Origin: Acidobacteriota bacterium
Lineage (GTDB): Bacteria > Acidobacteriota > Polarisedimenticolia > J045
Direction: 5' to 3'
DNA length: 19,240 nt
NCBI GenBank assembly: GCA_024276295.1
Contig: JAJRXN010000078.1
Location: 1-19,240, forward strand
The position numbers and the translations under genes are program-made. Positions 8,346-15,032 of this stretch are shown one piece after another. Each line of letters opens with the position of its first letter. Position 1 is the stretch's first letter. Under the pieces are notes generated by a model that was given only the letters and a program-made list of their open reading frames with translations, was not told where the DNA came from and ran no database searches.

Positions 8346-9983
8346 TCAGAGGCAGACCGGCGCGACGTCGAGCCGGATCCGACGGTCGGGCGGCGCCGTC
8401 GACTGCCCGTGGGAACTCTCGCTGGTGTCCTGCTGGGAGCGCACGAGATACCAGTATCCGTCGCCGGCGGCGGGGTCCGGACGGACGTCCTGCCAGGGCG
8501 TGTCCGCGACGTCCTCGGCCAGGCAGCTCACGGCGAAGAACCCGCCGTCGGCCTGCAGGTCCGAGAGGTTTCCGCCGACCAGGTCGTACACCGTCGCTTC
8601 GCCGTAGAGACCGTCCTGGCTGGTCCAGGAGACCTCCGTGGCGGGAACCTTGTTGACGCGCAGTCCCGACACCTCGTCGAACGGGAAGTCCCGGACGTTC
8701 GCCGCGAGCAGGTCGCCGTCGTCGCGGTTGCGGTCGGGCCAAACGGCCAGGAAGACGTGGCGCCACACGGCGATGCCGAGGTGGTCGCCGAGGAACGCCC
8801 CGGCGCCGGTCGGGACCGGAAACGGCTCGGCACTGACGGCGTAGGACGGTTCGAACGAACTGCCGAAGTCACGCGACGTCATCGCGTAGACCTCGACCGA
8901 TCCGTCGCCGGGATCGTTGCGGTGATCGAGCCAGATCGCCCGGACGATTCCCAGCGGGTCGACCCGTACCGAGGGAAAATCCTGGTCCTTGCCGTTCCCG
9001 GGCGGATCGTCGTTCAGCCGCACCGGCGGCGACCAGGCTCCCGGTCCCGGCGTCTTCCGCGAGTACTTGACGTCCGACTCGCTGCCGTTCCAGTCGCCGA
9101 AGACCAGGTGCAGGCCGCTGTGGAACGGCCCGCCGCTGGAATCGACGTCGAGCGACGGACGCGAGGTGCGCCGGTAGTCCGAACTCGGCACGCGAGTCAC
9201 CGGTCCGACGTCCTGCGGCGTGTTGAAGCTCACGCCTCCGTTGGTCGAAACGGCGGTGCGGATCGTCGAAGGACTCGCGTTCTTGACCCAGCCGACCCAC
9301 AGCGAGCCGTCCGAGCCGACGGTCATCTCGCCGGGAAAGTTCGACGTCAGGTCGTTGCCTCCGTCGAACCGGACCGGATCGCTCCAGGTCGCCGCGCCGT
9401 CCGCCGAGTGGACCACGTAGAGCTTGCCGATCGAACTGTAGCGGACGTAGAGCCTGCCGCTGAACGGCCCGCTGCTGTCGTCGCAGACCAGCAGCGGGTT
9501 GTCGAGTGCCGATCCCGCCTGCCGGGCGGGCGTGCGCGTCTCCCAGGTCACGCCGCCGTCGAGCGAGCGGTACGTCTGGAAGGTGATCCCGGGATTGACG
9601 TCCTGGAGCGCGGCCCAGACGACGCCGTCCGCGCAGTAGGAGACCGACGGGTTGGCCTGGCGCGTGTTGTCTCCCGGAAGCAGTCCGGTCGTCCGCCAGG
9701 TCTGTCCGCCGTCGTCCGAGACGAACACCCGGACGCGGGTCGTGCTCACGTCGCGGTTCTCGGATTCCTCCGCGACGAGGACGAGATGCGCCGGGTCGAG
9801 CGGGTCGATCGCGACCCACGGTTCCACCTGCCGGACTCCCGGCGGGTCGTCGTTGACCCGCACGGGCGGTGTCGGCTGCGGCTGGGCAAGCGCCGGCAGA
9901 GCGACGAGCAGAACGTTCCAGGCGGCGAGCCGTGACGAGAGGAAGAACGGGCGGCGGCGACGAGCTACGCGAGAGATGGACAT
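8346..9983 (-). CDS. Secreted BNR/Asp-box repeat protein (sialidase-like beta-propeller)
   Basis: A 545-residue protein with a basic N-terminus and a hydrophobic core ending ALPALA (cleavage likely after residue 33). The mature part contains repeated Asp-box motifs S-x-D-x-G-x-T/S-W/F: SDDGGQTW, SLDGGVTW, SADGAATW, STNGGVSF and SRDFGSSF. These mark the turns of a sialidase-type propeller. Sialidase catalytic residues cannot be assigned, so an enzymatic role is not claimed; many such proteins are extracellular binding or structural proteins. The C-terminal region (about 455-545), with SWTSQDGLYGEATVYDLVGG and GDGYWYLVRSQ, looks like the cargo-end module common in secreted proteins of Acidobacteriota-like genomes (recalled, not searched). 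The ATG at 9983 is preceded by a strong GGAGAGG site. It converges with the RelA/SpoT-like gene across 13 bases. Confidence 0.8.
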   Translation of the reverse strand: MSISRVARRRRPFFLSSRLAAWNVLLVALPALAQPQPTPPVRVNDDPPGVRQVEPWVAIDPLDPAHLVLVAEESENRDVSTTRVRVFVSDDGGQTWRTTGLLPGDNTRQANPSVSYCADGVVWAALQDVNPGITFQTYRSLDGGVTWETRTPARQAGSALDNPLLVCDDSSGPFSGRLYVRYSSIGKLYVVHSADGAATWSDPVRFDGGNDLTSNFPGEMTVGSDGSLWVGWVKNASPSTIRTAVSTNGGVSFNTPQDVGPVTRVPSSDYRRTSRPSLDVDSSGGPFHSGLHLVFGDWNGSESDVKYSRKTPGPGAWSPPVRLNDDPPGNGKDQDFPSVRVDPLGIVRAIWLDHRNDPGDGSVEVYAMTSRDFGSSFEPSYAVSAEPFPVPTGAGAFLGDHLGIAVWRHVFLAVWPDRNRDDGDLLAANVRDFPFDEVSGLRVNKVPATEVSWTSQDGLYGEATVYDLVGGNLSDLQADGGFFAVSCLAEDVADTPWQDVRPDPAAGDGYWYLVRSQQDTSESSHGQSTAPPDRRIRLDVAPVCL

Positions 9984-10118
9984 GACCTCTCCTGCTCCCC
10001 CGGTCGCGAAACGTACGAAGGAGGCGACCATGCGGCAACTCCGAATATCAACAGGATCCGGCCGGGTCGTTCCTGCAAGCGGTCCTGCCGTTCCCGCACG
10101 GAGCTGGCACGGAAGGCC

Positions 10119-10148
10119 TTGACCGGACGCCGAGGAGCGAGATAGCTT
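10119..10148 (+). promoter_or_regulatory. Candidate promoter for the Cys-rich / TonB receptor pair
   Basis: TTGACC (10119-10124) is followed after 17-18 bases by ATAGCT/TAGCTT (10142-10148). The -35 match is good (5 of 6) and the -10 match is weak. It lies about 37 bases upstream of the GTG at 10185. The rest of the 201-base gap (9984-10184) shows no other clear element. Confidence 0.4.
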
Positions 10149-10184
10149 GCGGTCGTCCAGCACCGGACGGAAGCGGGAGGCATC

Positions 10185-10682
10185 GTGATCCTGCACGAGC
10201 AGCCGGGAGCAGACCGTCGTATCGGGAGGGTGCTTGCCCCGTGGCCGGTCCTGGCGGTCGTGCTCCTCGCGTACCTCCTGCCGATCCTGCCGGTCGCGGC
10301 GGCGACCTCCCTGCTCGTCGGGACGTCCCGCAACGCGCTGGTGTGCACCTGCCGGGATGGCGACAGCAGGCACTGTCCCCACTGCCGGCGCGCCGCCTGT
10401 CCTGCTTGCTCGAAACGCCTCGCCACCGGAGATGCAGCTACCGCCGTTCCGGAGCAGGTCGACCAGCGCCACGATGCCCCGGGCCGGCAGGTCGCGGTTC
10501 TGGCGCAGTGCGTCTGCGGCGGTGACGACCGGCAGGCCGTCGCACCGCAGACCATCACGATGCATCTTGGAACGGCGCTGCGGCTTTCCGGTCGCTGCGA
10601 CGGGATCGCCGCGCTCGCCTGCTCGACGGAGCGTGGCGGCGATCTGTGGGCCGGCCCTCCCCCCGAGAAGATCCCGATCTGA
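10185..10682 (+). CDS. Small Cys-rich membrane-anchored protein, possible metal binder
   Basis: A 165-residue protein that I do not recognise as a named family. It has one hydrophobic segment (about residues 20-45). This is followed directly by a cysteine cluster C54-x-C56-x7-C64-P-H-C67-x4-C72-P-A-C75, with a few more cysteines later. The arrangement suggests a signal anchor or signal peptide followed by an exported metal-binding loop. The GTG start has a good GGGAGG site about 5 bases upstream. The next gene, 109 bases on, is an OprC/NosA-like receptor of the type linked to copper, and small His/Cys-rich exported proteins are frequent beside such receptors. Copper or another soft metal is therefore the likely ligand, by inference. 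The C-terminal half is less convincing as folded protein. Confidence 0.55.
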   Translation: MILHEQPGADRRIGRVLAPWPVLAVVLLAYLLPILPVAAATSLLVGTSRNALVCTCRDGDSRHCPHCRRAACPACSKRLATGDAATAVPEQVDQRHDAPGRQVAVLAQCVCGGDDRQAVAPQTITMHLGTALRLSGRCDGIAALACSTERGGDLWAGPPPEKIPI

Positions 10683-10791
10683 TCACTCCTCCCGGAACGA
10701 CACGCAGAACCGATGAACCGCACCGGGCGCACGCTCGGTGCCCGTCCGCTGTCCGCGCGGGTCGTTTTCCCGCGTGGCAGGAGGAGTCGTG

Positions 10792-12957
10792 ATGGTCGAC
10801 ATGAACGCGCGCCACGCACGCCGACAGGCGTGGCGGGCGCTGTCCCTGATGCTGCTGGCTGCCGGCTGGCCCGTCCTGGCGACGCCGGCATCCGATCCGG
10901 AAGGCACGAAGCCGGATCCCCCCAATGTGCAGGAAAAGGCCCCCGGCAGATCTCCGGTGGTCCACGAGCAGCTCGAGGTTCGCCGTCGCTCGACAGAGCC
11001 CACGGGCGACGACGCGACCTCGGTGCTGCACGAGAAGCCGGGCGTCCTCACCGCCGCCGAAGCCATCGAGGAACTGGCCGGCGTCACCGCCGTGCGCCGG
11101 GCCGCCACCGCGCCGGAGCCGGTGATCCGTGGTCTCGGTTGGGAGCGCGTGGCTACGGAGGTCGATGGTGCCGCGATGTACGGCGCATGTCCGGGACGCA
11201 TGGATCCACCGGCGGCGAGTCTGCCGGCGTTCGCCGTCGAGAGCGTGGAGGTCGTCCGCGGGCTGCCTTCCGTCACGCTCGGGCCGACGGCTCCCGGTGG
11301 CCGGATCATCGTGCGTACGGTTCCGGTTCCGGGCAAGGCCGGTCGCCGAGCGGTCGCCGGGGCCGATCTGTCCCGGAGCGGCGCTCCGTCCGGCTTTCTC
11401 GGCTCCGCCTGGATCCGGGGAGACGCAGGTCCGATGTCCTGGCGCGCCGGCGTTTCGCGCAGCGAACTCGGCGACTACGACACGGCGTCGGGACTCACGG
11501 TTCCCGCGAGCCGGGACGAGTCGACGGCGTTGCTCGCGGGACGCCGGGAAGCCGCCGACGGTGGGGCATGGGAGGTCTCCGCACTGCACACGCGCGTCGC
11601 GGATGCCGACTACCCGGCGTTGCCGATGGACACGGAGTCGATGACGCTCGACCACGTACGCGTCGGCCGCGAGTGGCGGACGGGGACGGGTTCCCTGCAG
11701 AGAGTGTCCGTGATGTTCGGGCATGTCGCCGTCGATCACGTGATGAGCAACCGTTACAGACCGAACCGCAAGACGATGGAGGGGCGCACCGACAGCTCGG
11801 CCGGCACGACGACGCTGCGCGCTGCGGGAGAGTGGCGCATCGGCGACGGCGCCAGCCTGACGGCGGGCTTCGATGCGAAGCTGCTGCGACGCGATGCCGT
11901 ACGTGTGCGGCGGATGGTTTCCTCCGGCATGAGTGCTACCGATCGCATCTGGCCCGATGCCCGCCAGGACGATGTCGGCCTGTTCGGGGAACTCTCCTCG
12001 AAGATCGGGCAGGCATGGCGTCTTCGCGCGGGACTCCGCTGGGATCACGTCACCAGCAGGGCCCGGGCGACGGGCGATGCGGGGCTCGGCGGGCGCACGG
12101 TGCTGGAGAACTACGCGTGGTTCTATGGCCACGAGGCTCTGCACGTCGATCGGAGCGAGGATCTGCTGTCCGGGAACGTGCTCGTGGAACGACAGGTCGG
12201 CCCAGGGGTGACCTGGTATGCGGGGCTCGGGGCCTCGAAACGAGCGGCCGGCATCACGGAACGGTACTACGCGTTCGCGCCGGCTCCCGGCGGCTTCGCG
12301 GTCGGCAATCCGGCGCTGGGTCACGAGACGTCGAGGGAACTGGAGATCGGCTTCAAGCACCAGCGGAAGGCGCTGAGCGCCGTGCTTTCGGCCTGGGTCC
12401 ATCGCGTGGACGGATTCATCCTGCCGACGACGATCGCACGGCTCGACGTCAACGGCGACGGCGTCGTCGATCGCGTCCTGGGCTACGTCAACACGACGGC
12501 TCAGCTCGTCGGTGCCGAACTCTCCGGTTCCATGCGCGTCGCGTCGGCGTGGAGCGTGCCGTTTGCCGTGTCGTGGGTCCTGGCCGAGGACACGGCACGC
12601 GACGTTCCCATGCCGGAGATCCCGCCGCTCGAGGCGCGCGCGGCGCTGCGCTGGCGGCGGAGCGCCGGGAAGGCTACGTTCGTCGAGCTGGGCGTGCGAG
12701 TCGTCCGTGCCCAGCGCCGCATCGACCCCGCCTTCGGCGAGGACGCGACGCCGGGATACGCGGTGTGGCACCTGGCCGCGAGCGTTCCGGTGTCCGATGG
12801 CGCGAGGCTCGCCTTCCGGATCGACAATCTGCTGGACCGGGCCTACCACGAGCACCTCGTGCGCGAGGCCCTGATGGCGGTTGGAGACCTGCGGCCCGGG
12901 GACGAGATCGATGCCCCCGGCCGTGCCTTCACGGCGCGTCTGATCTGGTCGCCGTGA
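10792..12957 (+). CDS. TonB-dependent outer-membrane receptor, OprC/NosA (copper) type
   Basis: A 721-residue protein with an N-terminal signal (ALSLMLLAAGWPVLA). A plug domain follows (VLTAAEAIEELAGVTAVRR, VIRGLGWERVATEVDG, VESVEVVRG, GPTAPGGRI), then a long alternating-residue beta-barrel ending at IDNLLDRAYHEHL and a short final strand. The plug contains YGACPGRMDPP (G131-P140), which resembles the GGCPN-x-MDPP signature of NosA/OprC copper receptors; this gives the substrate suggestion. Energy would come from TonB-ExbBD, which is not in the window. The ATG at 10792 follows GGAGGAG at 10780-10786 with 5 bases spacing. GTG (10789) and ATG (10801) are alternatives. The upstream small Cys-rich gene is probably co-transcribed. 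Confidence 0.82.
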   Translation: MVDMNARHARRQAWRALSLMLLAAGWPVLATPASDPEGTKPDPPNVQEKAPGRSPVVHEQLEVRRRSTEPTGDDATSVLHEKPGVLTAAEAIEELAGVTAVRRAATAPEPVIRGLGWERVATEVDGAAMYGACPGRMDPPAASLPAFAVESVEVVRGLPSVTLGPTAPGGRIIVRTVPVPGKAGRRAVAGADLSRSGAPSGFLGSAWIRGDAGPMSWRAGVSRSELGDYDTASGLTVPASRDESTALLAGRREAADGGAWEVSALHTRVADADYPALPMDTESMTLDHVRVGREWRTGTGSLQRVSVMFGHVAVDHVMSNRYRPNRKTMEGRTDSSAGTTTLRAAGEWRIGDGASLTAGFDAKLLRRDAVRVRRMVSSGMSATDRIWPDARQDDVGLFGELSSKIGQAWRLRAGLRWDHVTSRARATGDAGLGGRTVLENYAWFYGHEALHVDRSEDLLSGNVLVERQVGPGVTWYAGLGASKRAAGITERYYAFAPAPGGFAVGNPALGHETSRELEIGFKHQRKALSAVLSAWVHRVDGFILPTTIARLDVNGDGVVDRVLGYVNTTAQLVGAELSGSMRVASAWSVPFAVSWVLAEDTARDVPMPEIPPLEARAALRWRRSAGKATFVELGVRVVRAQRRIDPAFGEDATPGYAVWHLAASVPVSDGARLAFRIDNLLDRAYHEHLVREALMAVGDLRPGDEIDAPGRAFTARLIWSP

Positions 12958-12980
12958 TGCGGGAGGACATCGTGGAGCCG

Positions 12981-13412
12981 CTAGTCTTCGTCGTCTCCCA
13001 CCGGTCGACGGCCGCGCTTGACCTTTGCGCGCCGCTCCTTCTCGCGGCGGCGGCGCCTGCGGCCGGCCGCGGTCGGGGCGGTCGGAACGCGGTGCCTCGG
13101 GCGGCGGGCGGCGCGCCGGATCAGCGCCAGAAGCCGCCCCAGCGCAGCACGGCGGTTGCGTTCCTGCGAGCGCTCGCCGCGGGCGTCGATGACGATCACG
13201 CCGTCGGCGGTGGCCCGCCGGCCGGCGAGCTTGAGCAGCCGCGTGCGAACGTCGTCCGGCAGCGACGGCGAGCGCGCCGCATCGAAGCGGAGCTGCACCG
13301 CCGTCGCCACCTTGTTGACGTTCTGGCCGCCGGGGCCGGACGAGCGGACGAACTCGAACGACAGCTCCGAGTCGTCGATCGCGATCCGCGGCGTGACCTC
13401 GATCCGCGCCAT
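12981..13412 (-). CDS. arfB: ArfB/YaeJ-like peptidyl-tRNA hydrolase (ribosome rescue)
   Basis: A 143-residue class-I release-factor-like protein. It carries the catalytic GGQ (28-30) inside SSGPGGQNVNKVAT and lacks the codon-recognition domain of RF1/RF2. The C-terminal third is strongly basic (RRRRRREKERRAKVKRGRR), matching the tail that ArfB inserts into the empty mRNA channel of stalled ribosomes; it then hydrolyses the stranded peptidyl-tRNA. The ATG at 13412 has GGAG 6 bases upstream; a GTG directly before it could also be used. The stop is TAG, placed where homologues end, so TAG works as a stop in this organism. It lies 24 bases after the peroxiredoxin gene, probably in the same transcript, and converges with the TonB receptor across 23 bases. 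Confidence 0.87.
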   Translation of the reverse strand: MARIEVTPRIAIDDSELSFEFVRSSGPGGQNVNKVATAVQLRFDAARSPSLPDDVRTRLLKLAGRRATADGVIVIDARGERSQERNRRAALGRLLALIRRAARRPRHRVPTAPTAAGRRRRRREKERRAKVKRGRRPVGDDED

Positions 13413-13436
13413 CACGATCTCCGAAGCCCGCCGTCG

Positions 13437-14195
13437 TCAGTCGATGTCGGTCCCGCGGGATGCCAGGTGCGCGACGATCTCGTCGGACTCCTGGATCACG
13501 CGGTCCCCGAGCACGAGACACGGCGCCTGGTCGCAGCCGGCCCGCGCGACGAGTTCGTCGCGCGCCGCGGGATCTTCGCTGACGTTGCGTACCGTCACGG
13601 CCTGCTCGAAATGCAGGTTCGTCCGCGCGAGCAAGGCCTTCTGCGAGAAGCCGCACGGGCTCTTGACGTACAGAGTGGCCGGTCCGTCGAGACCGGACGG
13701 CGCCGGAATCTCCGGCAGCTCCCCGCTCCACGCCCTGTCGATCTCCTCGCACAGCGCGGCGAGTTCGTCGATGTCACGCTTGCCGGCCGGCGTGACCGAC
13801 GAGGCGTGGCGCACCGTACCGCCCGCATCGAGGATCACCGTGGCGCGGTCGTCGATGCCGGCCTCTTCGAGGTAGATCCCGCAGGCCTGGCCGACGGCCC
13901 CCTTCGGGTGGAAGTCCGCCAGCAGCGGAAACGAGATGCCGCCCAGGCTCGCCGCCCAGTTGGCGTGGCAGTAGATGCTGTCGACGCTGATACCCAGAAC
14001 CTGGGTATGGGCGCCCCGGAAACGCGACAGGAGTCGCTCGACCGCGGGCACCTCCTGGCTTCACGTGGGGGTGAAATCGAGCGGGTAGAACAGCAGCATC
14101 ACGTGCCGTCGCCCGCGGAACCGTCCGGGACCGAGCGTCCGTCCGAGATGGTCGGGAAGCTCGAAGTCCGGCGCCGTCTGGCCGACCTCGATCAT
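13437..14195 (-). CDS. Selenocysteine peroxiredoxin fused to a CGFS glutaredoxin-like domain
   Basis: Thiol/selenol peroxidase, 252 residues if the TGA at 14063-14061 is read as selenocysteine. Residues 1-44 are the AhpC/TSA start (APDFELPDHLGRTL, MLLFYPLDFTPT). Position 45, the peroxidatic residue of the P-x3-T-x2-C motif, is TGA. The same frame continues without a break through LGISVDS, the FPLLADFHPKG block and DRATVILD, which holds the conserved active-site Arg. A glutaredoxin-fold domain follows (about 172-250) with CGFS at 181-184, a cis-Pro segment QAPCL and VIQESDEIV. The ATG at 14195 follows AAGGAG at 8 bases. Ordinary annotation would report a 44-residue fragment and a separate GTG-started protein at 14051. 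The Grx domain probably supplies electrons to the selenol. A disabling mutation is the alternative, but the SECIS-like hairpin argues against it. Confidence 0.85.
13990..14008 (-). repeat. Perfect 8-bp inverted repeat within the peroxiredoxin gene
   Basis: ATACCCAG and CTGGGTAT are separated by three bases, giving a tight hairpin in either strand. On the mRNA it lies 53-71 bases after the UGA, behind the SECIS-like stem. It encodes part of the segment before GISVDS, so it may be coincidental codon choice or a second structural element. Confidence 0.7.
14028..14063 (-). promoter_or_regulatory. Bacterial SECIS-like hairpin at the selenocysteine UGA
   Basis: Directly after UGA and three bases (AGC), the mRNA has CAGGAG (14057-14052) and a perfect complement CTCCUG (14033-14028). 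Inside the 18-base interval, U-G, G-C, C-G and then C-G, G-C pairs can extend the stem around a C/A mismatch, leaving a CGGU apical loop. The top reads GGUC at 14043-14040. In E. coli fdhF the SelB-contacted loop also reads GGUC, one base further from UGA by my count. Position and loop therefore fit a SelB-dependent insertion signal. Folding was done by eye. Confidence 0.75.
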
Positions 14196-14319
14196 GGCGA
14201 TCTCCTTGACCGGCACGCCCGCCGCCCGCGGGGCCGGTGTGCGGTCCATCGTACACTGATGTGCGGGGAGCCCGGGCGTCGCCCTGGCGGCGGCCTCCGA
14301 ACCCCGGAAAAGAATCCGC

Positions 14320-14348
14320 TTGACGCGGCGCGCCGGTGCGGTGATACT
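14320..14348 (+). promoter_or_regulatory. Promoter of the RRM protein gene
   Basis: TTGACG (14320-14325), 17 bases, then GATACT (14343-14348). The -35 matches five of six consensus bases and the -10 four of six with ideal spacing, the best promoter-like pair I see in the window. Transcription would start near 14355. Confidence 0.65.
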
Positions 14349-14354
14349 GCCTGC

Positions 14355-14508
14355 AAGTCCCGGCAGCCACCTCCCGTAAAGAAACGGAAGCGCAGCGTGC
14401 CGCAGTCAGGACCCGCTGGCTGACCGGACCGCTCCTTGTCTCGGCTGATCGATCCAGGGTGCAGGGACTTTGGCATGGCTCGCACAGGCGGGCCGGAGAA
14501 CAGTCACA
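14355..14508 (+). other. Long 5' leader of the RRM gene within the 313-base intergenic region
   Basis: The gap 14196-14508 between the divergent peroxiredoxin and RRM genes holds the promoter described above and about 150 transcribed, apparently non-coding bases before the GTG. No open frame with homology, tRNA or clear riboswitch was seen. A long leader is common for RRM and cold-shock genes that are regulated after transcription; that role here is only inferred. The peroxiredoxin promoter should also lie at 14196-14320, but I could not pick a convincing one. Confidence 0.4.
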
Positions 14509-14796
14509 GTGTCTACCAATCTGTACGTCGGCAACCTCCCCTTCACCGTGGACAGCGATGGCGTCCGCGAACTCTTCGAGCAGGAAGGTTGCTCCGTGAC
14601 CTCGGTCAACCTGATCAACGATCGCGAGACGGGTCGCCCGCGCGGCTTCGGCTTCGTCGAGACGGCGACGCCGGAAGACGCCAAGAAGGCGATCCGGGCC
14701 CTCGACGGCCGCGAGTTCGGCGGTCGGACGATCAAGGTCAACGAGGCCCGCTCCCGCCAGGGCGGCGGCGGCGGTGGCCGTCCTTCGCGCTACTGA
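14509..14796 (+). CDS. Single-RRM RNA-binding protein with Gly-rich tail
   Basis: A 95-residue protein consisting of one RNA recognition motif with RNP2 LYVGNL (5-10) and RNP1 RGFGFVET (45-52), both with aromatic residues in place. A short RQGGGGGGRPSRY tail follows. The architecture is that of the small bacterial RRM proteins of cyanobacteria and several Gram-negative phyla, which bind single-stranded RNA and are often cold- or stress-induced. The GTG at 14509 gives the usual start (M-S-T-N-L-Y-V-G-N-L); a GGAG lies about 10 bases upstream. An ATG at 14470 in frame would add 13 residues without homology. The gene is monocistronic, bounded by its own promoter and a strong terminator. Confidence 0.9.
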   Translation: MSTNLYVGNLPFTVDSDGVRELFEQEGCSVTSVNLINDRETGRPRGFGFVETATPEDAKKAIRALDGREFGGRTIKVNEARSRQGGGGGGRPSRY

Positions 14797-14850
14797 GCGC
14801 GTCGTACGACCCCTGCCGGGCGGGCTTCGGCTCGATCCGGTGATACCAGG

Positions 14851-14884
14851 GAAGGGCGCCCCGAGCAGGGCGCCCTTCTTTTTT
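14851..14884 (+). terminator. Strong intrinsic terminator after the RRM gene
   Basis: GAAGGGCGCCC (14851-14861), loop CGAGCA, perfect complement GGGCGCCCTTC (14868-14878), then six T (14879-14884). An 11-bp GC-rich stem followed by a T-run 55 bases after the stop codon is a textbook Rho-independent terminator. Confidence 0.95.
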
Positions 14885-15032
14885 CGGGTGCGTGTTCGTG
14901 CGAAGCTGGAGCGCGAACGCGACCGCTGCCGCGCCGCGGCATCTTTCGGTCGAAGTCGTGGCTGTTTCGTGACACTGTCGGCGTACCCTTATCCGTCGGC
15001 TCATGTGAGTTAGCGATCGACGAAAGGGACGA

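Noticed and set aside
10555..13752. Long minus-strand open frame opposite the TonB receptor.
   Set aside because: It has no domain similarity and runs through the ArfB-like and peroxiredoxin genes in another frame; a compositional shadow.
14051..14063. Treating the peroxiredoxin as a pseudogene split by a nonsense codon, with a new GTG start at 14051.
   Set aside because: The stop sits precisely on the catalytic residue and is followed by a SECIS-like hairpin; the GTG-started product would lack the active site.
10713..14423. Long plus-strand frame of over 1200 codons across the TonB receptor, the arfB-like gene and the peroxiredoxin.
   Set aside because: Overlaps three strongly supported genes in other frames or strands and has low-complexity Arg/Gly-rich sequence.
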